Positions 16,131 through 24,488 of a stretch of DNA of 64,000 bases are shown piece by piece. Both the position numbers and the translations under genes were made by a program. Positions within the stretch are counted from its first letter, which is position 1; the number at the start of each line of letters is the position of its first letter. The notes beneath the pieces were generated by a model that made no database searches, was not told where the DNA came from, and saw only the letters and a program-made list of their open reading frames with translations. Location: assembly GCA_964568395.1 (NCBI GenBank), contig CAZMPN010000001.1, forward strand, positions 62,001-126,000. The letters run 5' to 3'. The stretch comes from UBA6016 sp964568395. GTDB taxonomy: Bacteria > Campylobacterota > Campylobacteria > Campylobacterales > UBA6016.

Positions 16131-17216
16131 ATGTCAGCAAATGTAGCATCTAAAAGACAGCTTGCGATGGTCATGGACCTAAACAAATGTATCGGCTGTC
16201 AAACATGTACTGTTGCTTGTAAAACGCAATGGACAAATAGAAACGGTAGAGACTATATGTACTGGAACAACGTCGAGACGTTTCCCGGTGCAGGTTATCC
16301 GAAAAACTGGAGAACTTCTGGCGGCGGCTTCGATAACGAAGGAAACCTAAAAGAGGGCGTAATCCCTGAAATAGAGACCGGTTACGGTACTCCGTGGGAT
16401 TTCAACCACGAAGATCTAGCGAAAGGCGTTGAGTTCAAAGCTAACGCCGCTCCGATCTGGGGACCAAACTGGGACGAAGATCAAGGCGCAGGTAATTTCC
16501 CGTCAGACAACTATTTCTTCTATATTCCAAGAATATGCAACCACTGCGACAATCCTGGCTGTCTAGCCTCTTGTCCAAGAGACGCGATATTCAAAAGAAG
16601 CCAAGACGGCGTAGTTCTTGTTGATCAAGACAGATGCCAAGGCTATAGATTTTGTATAGCTGGCTGCCCTTACAAAAAAATATACTTTAACCCGAAAATC
16701 TCAAAATCAGAAAAATGTATTTTCTGCTTCCCGAGAATCGAAAAAGGTCTTCCGACTGCATGCGCGCAACAGTGCGTAGGTAGAATCAGATTCGTAGGCT
16801 TCCTTGATGACGAAGAAGGTCAAATATACAAACTTGTCAAAAAGTACAAAGTGGCGCTTCCTCTAACACCTGAGGCGAACACTGGGCCAAACGTATACTA
16901 CGTACCGCCGGTAGCGGGACCTCTTAAATTCGATGCGAACGGTAAACCGATTCCGGGCAGCGATAGAATCCCGCCTGAGCAACTTGAAGCCCTATTCGGC
17001 AAAGAAGTTCATACGGCCATCAAAACAATAAAAGACGAAATGGAAAATAGAAAAGCTACTGGTAAATCAGAGCTTCTTGACCTCCTAATCGCATACAAAC
17101 ACTCTGATATGTTCAGACTAGATGCGGGCTATTATGCGCATCACAACAACTCGCTAAAACCTGTAGACCACAGATACGATGCGGGTAAATTCACATCATT
17201 CAAGGCGGTGCACTAA
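16131..17216 (+). CDS. Iron-sulfur beta subunit of the molybdoenzyme
   Basis: 361 aa, NarH/DdhB/SerB-like electron-transfer subunit. The first cluster is ligated by C20, C23, C26 and C30. CNHCDNPGCLASCP and CIFCF with the later CAQQC complete others. The motif CQGYRFCIAGCP has Tyr where a fourth cysteine would be; NarH has Trp there and holds a [3Fe-4S] cluster, so one [3Fe-4S] and three [4Fe-4S] clusters are expected. It has no signal of its own, so it is probably carried out with the alpha subunit. It lies 17 nt after alpha and shares one base with the gamma gene. Confidence 0.88.
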   Translation: MSANVASKRQLAMVMDLNKCIGCQTCTVACKTQWTNRNGRDYMYWNNVETFPGAGYPKNWRTSGGGFDNEGNLKEGVIPEIETGYGTPWDFNHEDLAKGVEFKANAAPIWGPNWDEDQGAGNFPSDNYFFYIPRICNHCDNPGCLASCPRDAIFKRSQDGVVLVDQDRCQGYRFCIAGCPYKKIYFNPKISKSEKCIFCFPRIEKGLPTACAQQCVGRIRFVGFLDDEEGQIYKLVKKYKVALPLTPEANTGPNVYYVPPVAGPLKFDANGKPIPGSDRIPPEQLEALFGKEVHTAIKTIKDEMENRKATGKSELLDLLIAYKHSDMFRLDAGYYAHHNNSLKPVDHRYDAGKFTSFKAVH

Positions 17217-18388
17217 TGAATAAAACTGTTAAGTTACTAACACTTACGGCAATGGCTAGCGTTAGCCTTGCCGCCGCCGATTTTATCACTGCCGCAAAAG
17301 CTGATAAACTTGACGCCGCTAAAGTAAAACTTGAAAACGTAACGCTTTATCCGCAGACTACTATCGGCAATAACGATAAAGAAGCTACGGCAAAAATGAA
17401 AGGGCTAAAGGCTCTTTCCGCAAAAGCAGGCGCATCTTTTAACGATAAAGAGATGATGGTCGTGGTTAAATGGAAAGACGCGACAAACTCTAAGCAAACG
17501 CAGACAAGCACAAAGCTTTTCGGTGACGCGGTAGCGGTACAATTCCCTACATCTTGCATGGAAGCGGACAAACTCCCTTATATCGGTATGGGAAGCGACG
17601 GCAGACAAGTTAGCGTGCTTCTTCAAAAAAATGTTGAAGCTGTATACCCTGCGGCCGAAAATGCCGACGTTACGATGCAGCAAGTTAGACAAAACCTGAA
17701 TATGTTCGGCGACGAGCTAAAGAAAAAAGAGGCTGCCCAAAAAGCGCTTGCAAGCTCAAAATACAACAAAGTTTTTGTGGCTGAAGGTTTTAGATCTATG
17801 ACTGAAGCCAAAGACGCAAAAGGCTATGAGATGTCTATGACATACAAAGCCGGCGAATGGACTGCGGTATTCAAAAAACCGCTTAACGACGAGTACTCAA
17901 AAGCTTGCGACGTAACTCCTATGGCTATTGCTATTTGGGACGGCGCCAAAGACGGCAGAAACGGCAACAAATGGCTATCTTCATGGACTCCGATCCAAAT
18001 GAAGGATTCTCCGAAAGCTAAAGCCGACATAGCAAAAATTACAGAAAAATCAAAAGGCAACGTGGCAAACGGTAAAAAACTGGCATCCGAAAACTGTGCC
18101 GCATGCCACACTATGGGCGATATGAAAGCTCCTATGGCATATATGGCACCTGATCTTTCAAATATCGGCGGATACTCAACTGCAGCATACCTAAGAGAGT
18201 CCATAATAGCTCCTAGCGCAGCGGTAGTGCCTGGATATAACAAAAATGCCCACCCGTCAGGCGTTTGGTATAATGCCGACGATAAAGGCGCAAGAACTTC
18301 TACTATGCCGGCGTTTGACTATCTAAAACCAAACGAAATTGACGATATAGTAGCGTTCCTACAAACTCTTAAAGCGGGGGTAAAATAA
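17216..18388 (+). CDS. Gamma heme subunit fused to a c-type cytochrome domain
   Basis: 390 aa with a Sec signal peptide (ends near VSLAAA). Residues about 30-270 resemble the ethylbenzene-dehydrogenase/DdhC/SerC gamma domain that binds heme b in the periplasm. The C-terminal 115 residues are a monoheme cytochrome c with CAACH at 294-298 and a Met-rich distal segment (TMPAFDYL). In most type II enzymes the gamma subunit and the cytochrome are separate proteins; here electrons could pass heme b to heme c within one chain and then to or from the respiratory chain. It is directly coupled to the beta gene. Confidence 0.8.
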   Translation: MNKTVKLLTLTAMASVSLAAADFITAAKADKLDAAKVKLENVTLYPQTTIGNNDKEATAKMKGLKALSAKAGASFNDKEMMVVVKWKDATNSKQTQTSTKLFGDAVAVQFPTSCMEADKLPYIGMGSDGRQVSVLLQKNVEAVYPAAENADVTMQQVRQNLNMFGDELKKKEAAQKALASSKYNKVFVAEGFRSMTEAKDAKGYEMSMTYKAGEWTAVFKKPLNDEYSKACDVTPMAIAIWDGAKDGRNGNKWLSSWTPIQMKDSPKAKADIAKITEKSKGNVANGKKLASENCAACHTMGDMKAPMAYMAPDLSNIGGYSTAAYLRESIIAPSAAVVPGYNKNAHPSGVWYNADDKGARTSTMPAFDYLKPNEIDDIVAFLQTLKAGVK

Positions 18389-18390
18389 TT

Positions 18391-18777
18391 ATGAAAAAAG
18401 CAATACTCTCATCTATCATAGCTCTTGCGGCCGCAACTTGCTCTTTCGCCTCAGCCGAAGCGAAAGATGTAAAAGCCGCTGCCGGCGAAGTAGAAAAAAA
18501 AGGCGTTCTTGCAACTGAAGAGTGCATAAAAAAAGGGTATTTTAAAGACTGCAGACTTGATACTATGGTTACTAGCCCAATGGCGCTTTTCGTACACTCT
18601 GAAGGCGTAACATACAAACTAGATACGGCCGGCGTTGCTTTGCATGAGCTTGACGAAGGCATAGGCAGAAATAACGTAACCATCATCGGTACGCTAGAAA
18701 AAAATAACGTAATCAAAGTAAGGGCATATAAAGCTCCGCCACCGGAAGGCAAATCATTCTTCAAAGGTTGCCTATAA
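18391..18777 (+). CDS. Small periplasmic protein of the molybdoenzyme operon
   Basis: 128 aa with a signal peptide (MKKAILSSIIALAAATCSFA). The mature part has three cysteines (EECIKKG, KDCRLD, KGCL) and a beta-rich region (VTIIGTLEKNNVIKVRAY) that could be an OB-like fold. It has no CxxCH heme motif. It starts two bases after the gamma stop, so it is in the operon; it may help assembly or be an extra subunit. No family is recognised. Confidence 0.75.
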   Translation: MKKAILSSIIALAAATCSFASAEAKDVKAAAGEVEKKGVLATEECIKKGYFKDCRLDTMVTSPMALFVHSEGVTYKLDTAGVALHELDEGIGRNNVTIIGTLEKNNVIKVRAYKAPPPEGKSFFKGCL

Positions 18778-18798
18778 AATTTTCATGGTACGCAAAGA

Positions 18799-18864
18799 TG
18801 GGCAAAGCCCACTTTTGCTACGCTAACCGCTAAGGTACTAAAGCTAGCCGCCGTTTTCGGCGGC
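18799..18864 (+). terminator. Hairpins between the reductase subunits and the chaperone gene
   Basis: TGGGC-AAA-GCCCA (18799-18811) is followed by CTTTTG, and GCCGCCG-TTTT-CGGCGGC (18847-18864) follows 35 nt later. Neither has a long T-run. They may partly terminate or process the mRNA so that the structural subunits are made in excess over the chaperone and ferredoxin. Confidence 0.45.
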
Positions 18865-18902
18865 AGATTCTTACATCCACTTTTCTCTAAGGCTTATCAT
18901 CA

Positions 18903-19457
18903 ATGGACAACAAACAAAGAGCTTTCATATACGCATTCTTGTCGACGGTTTTTTCCGATAAACTCTCGAAAAAAAGCATAGAGGATTTAAAAAATAATCC
19001 TGATTTTTTAGGGCTCATCGGAGAAAACGCTAAAAAGTTTTTTGACGATAACGATGTCGATACTCTTGACGAAGAACTAAACATCGATTTTACGAGCGCT
19101 TTTTTGGTAAATTCGCATCCGGTGGAGTCATCGGTAACGGATGCGAAGCACCAGATTTCGACAGGCCTCGAAAATCCTGTTATGAACTTTTACATCGGCA
19201 GCGGATTTGATATAAACCTCAACAATACAAATCTGCTTACGCCGGACCATATAGCCATAGAGCTGGGCTTTATGCAAAATCTGGTCTTGAGCGAAGATAT
19301 AAAGACGCAAAAAGAGTTTATGCGAAAGCATGTCCTAAAATGGATGGTGCCTTTTTTTATAGGCGCGAAATCTCTCGTAGAAACTCCGTTTTATATCGAC
19401 TTTCTGGATTTTGCGACAGAGTTTCTACTTTCTGACTACGAGGCTTTGAATGTCTGA
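18903..19457 (+). CDS. TorD/DmsD-family molybdoenzyme chaperone
   Basis: 184 aa, all-helical, cytoplasmic. The N-terminal RAFIYAFLSTVFSD, the central AFLVNSHP segment and the later DHIAIELGFMQNLVLSED are typical of TorD-like chaperones that bind Tat signals of molybdoenzymes and hold them until the cofactor is loaded. Its place after the reductase subunits fits the delta subunit of type II operons (SerD, DdhD). It overlaps the ferredoxin gene by 8 nt. Confidence 0.82.
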   Translation: MDNKQRAFIYAFLSTVFSDKLSKKSIEDLKNNPDFLGLIGENAKKFFDDNDVDTLDEELNIDFTSAFLVNSHPVESSVTDAKHQISTGLENPVMNFYIGSGFDINLNNTNLLTPDHIAIELGFMQNLVLSEDIKTQKEFMRKHVLKWMVPFFIGAKSLVETPFYIDFLDFATEFLLSDYEALNV

Positions 19458-20532
19458 TTTCGCGATTACCGTAGAGCCGCTAAAGTGTCTAAGAAACGAC
19501 TACGCATACAACGAGTGCTCAATATGCATAAATTTATGCCCGGAAAAGGCGATTACGACCAGAAAAGGCAAGCTTACGATAGACGAGAATAGCTGTACGC
19601 TCTGCCATGGATGTGTGGGCGTATGCCCGACCGAGGCGCTCGAATCGTCCAAGTTTGAGCCTAATTTCTTTATCGCCAAAGAGATCAGTATAGAAAACAG
19701 CGAACTAAAACAAAAGCTGATAGGCGAAACCCTAAAGCTCTCATGCAAGGAGATGGGCGTATGCCTATCCGTTTTCGATTCGTCCCATCTCATTTCGCTA
19801 TCCCTGAAAAGCGGTAGGAAAATAGAGGCCGACGTCTCGCCTTGCAGCGAGTGCGACCTAAACAAGCAAGAGAAGCTAAAAATCGCCATAGATGAGGCTC
19901 TTTTTGAAGCAAACAATTTTTTGAAAGAGTTTGCGAACAAGAGCATAGAGGTTAGAAGCGACAAAAAAACGGACAGAAGAGATTTTTTTAAAACCATATT
20001 CAAGCGCTCTACGGCCGTAGTAGAAGAGATAAACGAACCTCTAGAAAAACCGAAAACAAAGCTGCCTCTTAAGAGGATTCTTCTTAAAAACGCCGTCAAA
20101 GAGGCCATAGAAGATACTAACCGATTTGTAAGCGGCGACTACTCTTTTAGCGTCTCAAAAACGATTGGCAAAAGCTGTACAAACTGTAAATCATGCGTAG
20201 AGTTTTGCCCGACAAACGCGCTTTTTTATTCAAACGACTTCTCAAAGATATATTTCCAGAGCGGCAAGTGCGTAAATTGCGATATATGCAACGATATCTG
20301 CGAGCCTAAGGCTTTTGTGGACGGATATGAGCGCGATATGTCGATGTTTGCGTTTGATAAAGCCTCCACGGCGATAGAACACAACCTAATAGTGTGCAGG
20401 ACATGCAAGATGGCGTTCGCGTCAAAAGAGGGCGAAGAGATATGCCCAAAATGCGAAGAGTTCGATAAAGATTTCTCGTATATGTTTATGACGGCCGAAG
20501 AGATAGAGGCGTTGGAGAGGAAAAAGAGCTAG
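19450..20532 (+). CDS. Polyferredoxin (four [4Fe-4S] motifs) of the molybdoenzyme operon
   Basis: 360 aa. The N-terminal part holds CSICINLCPEKA and CTLCHGCVGVCP, the C-terminal part CTNCKSCVEFCP and CVNCDICNDICEPKA, followed by a small CRTCKMAF...CPKCEEF zinc or FeS finger. The middle (about 90-210) has no known domain but contains CSECDLN. There is no signal peptide, so it acts in the cytoplasm, perhaps in NapF-like cluster supply or electron transfer during maturation. It overlaps the chaperone gene and ends inside a bidirectional terminator shared with queF. Confidence 0.78.
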   Translation: MSDFAITVEPLKCLRNDYAYNECSICINLCPEKAITTRKGKLTIDENSCTLCHGCVGVCPTEALESSKFEPNFFIAKEISIENSELKQKLIGETLKLSCKEMGVCLSVFDSSHLISLSLKSGRKIEADVSPCSECDLNKQEKLKIAIDEALFEANNFLKEFANKSIEVRSDKKTDRRDFFKTIFKRSTAVVEEINEPLEKPKTKLPLKRILLKNAVKEAIEDTNRFVSGDYSFSVSKTIGKSCTNCKSCVEFCPTNALFYSNDFSKIYFQSGKCVNCDICNDICEPKAFVDGYERDMSMFAFDKASTAIEHNLIVCRTCKMAFASKEGEEICPKCEEFDKDFSYMFMTAEEIEALERKKS

Positions 20533-20548
20533 CCTTATAGCTCTTTTT
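20521..20548. terminator. Bidirectional terminator between ferredoxin gene and queF
   Basis: AAAAAGAGCT and AGCTCTTTTT form a 10-bp stem with an 8-nt loop. It has a T-run on both strands and covers both stop regions, so it should end transcription from either side. Confidence 0.85.
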
Positions 20549-20924
20549 GAAACTTACTGCTGTCTATCTCTATCACCGTATGGACATTCCCGCGCGGCTC
20601 AAAATCAAAAGTCAGTTTCATCCACTTTGGAGCGAGTTTTGAGTAGAGGGTATCGAATATATCGTTAGCTACGTTTTCATGCGAAATATGCCTATTTCTG
20701 AACGAATTAACGTATAGTTTTATAGCTTTTAGCTCCACTACCCACTTATCCGGCGTATATTCAAGATAGATAGTCCCAAAATCCGGATAACCGCTTCTAG
20801 GACATAGAGCCGTAAACTCCGGCAGCGTTATCTTGATCACATAGTTTTTGGAATGCTCGTTAGGCCAAATTTCAAGGTCTTTATTGACGTCGAAATCGGC
20901 TATTATCTGCTCACCGTACTTCAC
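20535..20924 (-). CDS. queF: NADPH-dependent 7-cyano-7-deazaguanine reductase
   Basis: 129 aa cytosolic enzyme of the queuosine pathway that reduces preQ0 to preQ1. It shows FTALCPRSGYPDFG with the catalytic Cys, then VELKAIKLYVNSFRNRHISHE, the QueF signature with the substrate-binding Glu. Its length fits the short unimodular type. It starts with GTG at 20924, overlapping the gyrB TAG stop by one base, so it is expressed with gyrB. Confidence 0.93.
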   Translation of the reverse strand: MKYGEQIIADFDVNKDLEIWPNEHSKNYVIKITLPEFTALCPRSGYPDFGTIYLEYTPDKWVVELKAIKLYVNSFRNRHISHENVANDIFDTLYSKLAPKWMKLTFDFEPRGNVHTVIEIDSSKFQKEL

Positions 20925-23236
20925 TATACGTCCAGATGCTTAACGTCTTTTGCGTGCTCTTCGATATATCTACGTCTAGGCTCGACTTCGTCGCCCATAA
21001 ATAGCGTAAATATGCCGTCCGCATCACTAATATTTTCTACGGTTACTTTTACAAGCCTTCTGTTTTGCGGATTCATGGTCGTTTCCCAGAGCTGCTCAGG
21101 GTTCATCTCGCCCAGACCTTTATATCTTTGGATGTAAGCGCCTTTTTTTGCGGACTCTTCTACGCTGGAGAGTACTTCAAAATAATCTTTGCCTCCAAGC
21201 AGCGCCAGGTTTTTCTCTTTTAGCTTGTTATATATATGTATCGCTTCGGCAAAAAGATGGTTCGTAAATAGGTTGTCGTCCACTATGATCTCTTCGAGGC
21301 CGGCATCAGTTTGGACGAATAGATGTATCTTCTCCTCGTCTACCGTTTTTGAGAGGATGTTAAACCCGATTTTAGCAATGTACGCATCGAGGTCGGCGAA
21401 CAGCGCATCGTTGTCGAGCGCCAACAACTCTTCGTTTTCTATAAGCCTTTGAACTACTTTTACAAGAGAGTATCTCTTCTTTAGCTCTTCAAGTATATTT
21501 CTATAGTAAGCCGTAACCCTCAAGATATCTTTTAGCTCTTTGTAGTCTTTTTCCTCTATCTCCAGAGACTCTATACCGTTTTCAATCAAAAACTCGCTAA
21601 GCGCCTGCGAATCTTTCAGATATATCTCTTTTTTCCCTTTCTTATATCTATAAAGCGGCGGCTGCGCTATATACACGTTTCCGTTATGGATAAGCGGATT
21701 GAGAAATCTATAAAAGAACGTCAAAAGAAGCGTTTGGATATGGCTTCCGTCTACGTCGGCATCCGTCATTATTATCAGCTTGCCGTATCTTAGCTTCTCC
21801 GGGTCGAACTCGTCGCCGATACCGCATCCAAGGGCCGTAATAATGTTTTTGATCTCGTCGGATTTCAGGATTTTTTCTAAACCTGATTTTTCTACGTTTA
21901 GGATTTTTCCTTTTAGAGGGAGTATCGCCTGGAACACCCTGTTTCTGCCTTGCTTCGCACTACCGCCCGCAGAGTCGCCCTCAACCAGATAAAGTTCCGT
22001 AATCGCGGAATCTTTGCTTTGGCAATCCGCAAGTTTGCCCGGAAGCGTACCTACCGTCATAGACTCTTTTTTACGAGTCAGATCCCTTGCCTTCTTAGCC
22101 GCCTCTCTTCCTTTTGCGGCAAGAAGAGCTTTATTCATTATGGCTCTAGCTTCTATCGGGTTTTCTTCGAAGTATTTGGCAAGTTTTTCATATGTGAGCT
22201 TCTGGACTAGAGGTCTTACATATGAGCTTCCGAGTTTCCCTTTTGTCTGCCCTTCAAATTGCGGCTCAGGAACACGTACCGATACGATGGCCACAAGACC
22301 TTCTCTGACGTCGTCGCCTGTGATTTTCGTCTCTTTTTCCCTGGCGTTTGCGTTTGCTTCTATATAGGCCGTAATAGCTCTCGTCAGACCCGCTCTGAAA
22401 CCGCTTTCGTGCGTACCGCCGTCCGCCGTTTTGATGTTGTTTACGAAGCTATACACTTTTTCGTCATAGCTCTCGTTATAGAGTAGTGCGATATCGGCTT
22501 CGATATCTTCCATCCTGTCGCTAAACGACATCACTTTCGTAAGAGCGGTTTTTGTACTTATGTCTTCTACGAATTGGCCTATACCGCCTTCAAATTTGTA
22601 GACCTCTTTTTTCTCTTCTCTTTCATCATTGAGAGTAATACTGATTTTAGGATTTAGATATGCTAGCTCTTTAAATCTTTTTGAAAGGATATCGAACTGG
22701 AAATCCACCGTTTCGAATATCGTGTTATCCGGCCAAAACTCTACTATCGTACCGTTTAATTTCGTTGTTCCGGTAATAGTCAGTTCATTTTGAGGAATAC
22801 CTTTCTCGAAATCCTGCTCGTGGACGCTTCCGTTTTTATGGATAGTTACGTGAAACTTGGAAGAAAGGGCGTTTACTACCGAGATACCGACCCCGTGGAG
22901 ACCGCCTGAAACTTTATAGGTGTCTTTATCGAACTTTCCGCCTGCGTGGAGAACCGTCAAAACAACTGTAGCTGCCGAAATACCTTCCGTCGGATGTATA
23001 TCTACCGGAATACCCCTACCGTTATCTTTTACGATTGCGGAACCTGATTTTGTCAAAGTAACTTCTATCTCGTTACAATAGCCAGCCATAGACTCGTCTA
23101 TCGAGTTGTCTACCGCTTCGTAGATTAGATGGTGGAGACCGTTGATATTCGTATCACCGATATACATACCAGGTCTTTTTCTGACCGCTTCTAGACCTTT
23201 TAAAACTTTAATATTACCGGCGCCGTATTCGCTCAT
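20924..23236 (-). CDS. gyrB: DNA gyrase subunit B
   Basis: 770 aa ATPase subunit of gyrase, which introduces negative supercoils. The GHKL fold shows NSIDESMAGYC, DNGRGIPVD and GGLHGVGISVVNALS. The TOPRIM domain shows EGDSAGGSAKQGRNR and TDADVDGSHI. The C-terminal QRYKGLGEMNPEQLWETTM is also typical. AGAGGA precedes ATG 23236. It follows dnaN in the usual dnaA-dnaN-gyrB order. Confidence 0.98.
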   Translation of the reverse strand: MSEYGAGNIKVLKGLEAVRKRPGMYIGDTNINGLHHLIYEAVDNSIDESMAGYCNEIEVTLTKSGSAIVKDNGRGIPVDIHPTEGISAATVVLTVLHAGGKFDKDTYKVSGGLHGVGISVVNALSSKFHVTIHKNGSVHEQDFEKGIPQNELTITGTTKLNGTIVEFWPDNTIFETVDFQFDILSKRFKELAYLNPKISITLNDEREEKKEVYKFEGGIGQFVEDISTKTALTKVMSFSDRMEDIEADIALLYNESYDEKVYSFVNNIKTADGGTHESGFRAGLTRAITAYIEANANAREKETKITGDDVREGLVAIVSVRVPEPQFEGQTKGKLGSSYVRPLVQKLTYEKLAKYFEENPIEARAIMNKALLAAKGREAAKKARDLTRKKESMTVGTLPGKLADCQSKDSAITELYLVEGDSAGGSAKQGRNRVFQAILPLKGKILNVEKSGLEKILKSDEIKNIITALGCGIGDEFDPEKLRYGKLIIMTDADVDGSHIQTLLLTFFYRFLNPLIHNGNVYIAQPPLYRYKKGKKEIYLKDSQALSEFLIENGIESLEIEEKDYKELKDILRVTAYYRNILEELKKRYSLVKVVQRLIENEELLALDNDALFADLDAYIAKIGFNILSKTVDEEKIHLFVQTDAGLEEIIVDDNLFTNHLFAEAIHIYNKLKEKNLALLGGKDYFEVLSSVEESAKKGAYIQRYKGLGEMNPEQLWETTMNPQNRRLVKVTVENISDADGIFTLFMGDEVEPRRRYIEEHAKDVKHLDV

Positions 23237-23282
23237 AAATCCTCTTTCGTTGCTCTTTTTATAGTTTTGTTTTATTTTTTAA

Positions 23283-24350
23283 TTACAGAAATATCGGCAT
23301 TACGATAGTCGTAAAATTGTCTGATTTAAGTTCAAACGGCATATTTGATTCGTTAAATCCAGCCGTAAACTCTTTCGCGTCTATACTAGATAGGAAATCG
23401 AGTATAAATCTAGAGTTAAACGCTATTTGATACTCTCCATCTATTGAAGATACGAAATCTATTTCGGTTTTAGCTTCCATATTCTCTTCAGACAAACTTT
23501 CGAATATGATTTTATCTTTTAGAAAACTCATTTTTATTTCGTTTGAGATATTGCTTATTTGCTTAATAGCCTCTACCATCTTGTCTTTTTGAAGCGTTTG
23601 GACGTATTTCAGCTCTTTTGGGAGTATTCTGTGATAATCAGGGAATTTGCCGTTTATTAGCTTCGTGAAGAATAGATATTGTTTTGTTTTTATGACTAGA
23701 TAGTTTTGGCTATAGAACATATCCACTTCGTCAAAGAACAGCTTTCCTATCTCTTGGATAGCTTTTTTAGGGATTATTATCGAAAGCTCTTCTTTGTTTT
23801 GCTCGTCCAGCTGAACCAAAGCAAGTCTTTTTGTATCGGTAGATACTATGTTCACTCCGCCGGTTTTGATATCAAGAAGGGCGCCGTTTAGCTCATATTT
23901 AGGATTGTTAGTATCTATTGCGGGAGTGATTTTTTTGAACGCACCGATAAGTTTTACGGAGTTTAGACCTATTCTTGGAAGATGCTCGTATTCAGGGAAT
24001 TTAGGAAACTCTTTTGCGTCAAATGTAGGCATTTTAAGCTTGGAGCCTTTTTGTTTTACGGTTAGGTTGTTATCCGAATACTCTACGGTTATATCTTCGT
24101 CTTTTAGGTTTCTTACATAATCGGCTATCTTTCTGCCGTTAGCAGTCGCGAAACCCTCTTCGGCTATGCTTACATCTTCGTTGGTTATCTTTAGACCGAT
24201 TTCGTTATCCGTTCCCCTTAGGATAAGTTTTCCGTCAGTAGCCTCTATGTATATATGAGAGGTTATCTGACTGTTATCCTTTTTTTCGATAAACGGAATG
24301 ATGTTTGAGAGCATCTGCTCGAAGACCGTTTTGTTAACCGTAATTTTCAT
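23283..24350 (-). CDS. dnaN: DNA polymerase III beta sliding clamp
   Basis: 355 aa from ATG 24350, a ring-forming processivity clamp. The three-fold repeated fold is recognisable from IEATDGKLILRGTDNEIGL, ALVQLDEQ and the C-terminal MPFELKSDNFTTIVMPIF. The frame begins with a GTG at 24356, but that codon lies within the ribosome site AAGGAG, so ATG 24350 (5 nt after it) is the likely start. It lies 130 bp downstream of dnaA. Confidence 0.97.
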   Translation of the reverse strand: MKITVNKTVFEQMLSNIIPFIEKKDNSQITSHIYIEATDGKLILRGTDNEIGLKITNEDVSIAEEGFATANGRKIADYVRNLKDEDITVEYSDNNLTVKQKGSKLKMPTFDAKEFPKFPEYEHLPRIGLNSVKLIGAFKKITPAIDTNNPKYELNGALLDIKTGGVNIVSTDTKRLALVQLDEQNKEELSIIIPKKAIQEIGKLFFDEVDMFYSQNYLVIKTKQYLFFTKLINGKFPDYHRILPKELKYVQTLQKDKMVEAIKQISNISNEIKMSFLKDKIIFESLSEENMEAKTEIDFVSSIDGEYQIAFNSRFILDFLSSIDAKEFTAGFNESNMPFELKSDNFTTIVMPIFL

Positions 24351-24356
24351 CTTCAC

Positions 24357-24488
24357 TCCTTCTTATTTATTAAGAAATTTTAGTAGTAGTATTAGTTTGC
24401 CGTGTTTTTGTGAAAAATGGCATTTCGACGCTATATTTCAAAGGTTTCAATATATTTGTTTATTATCCTTATTTTTCACTTAATTCAC
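24357..24488. other. AT-rich dnaA-dnaN intergenic region with weak DnaA-box-like sequences
   Basis: 132 bp without a gene. TGTGAAAAA at 24409-24417 and TTTTTCACT / TAATTCACT at 24472-24489 resemble DnaA boxes but are imperfect. The stretch between is very AT-rich, as in an unwinding element. Helicobacter has bipartite origins flanking dnaA, so this may be the second half of such an origin. Confidence 0.4.

Noticed and set aside
19500..20108. Minus-strand frame of 202 codons opposite the polyferredoxin
   Set aside because: Antisense to a clear cysteine-motif protein, Ser/Phe-rich, no ribosome site.
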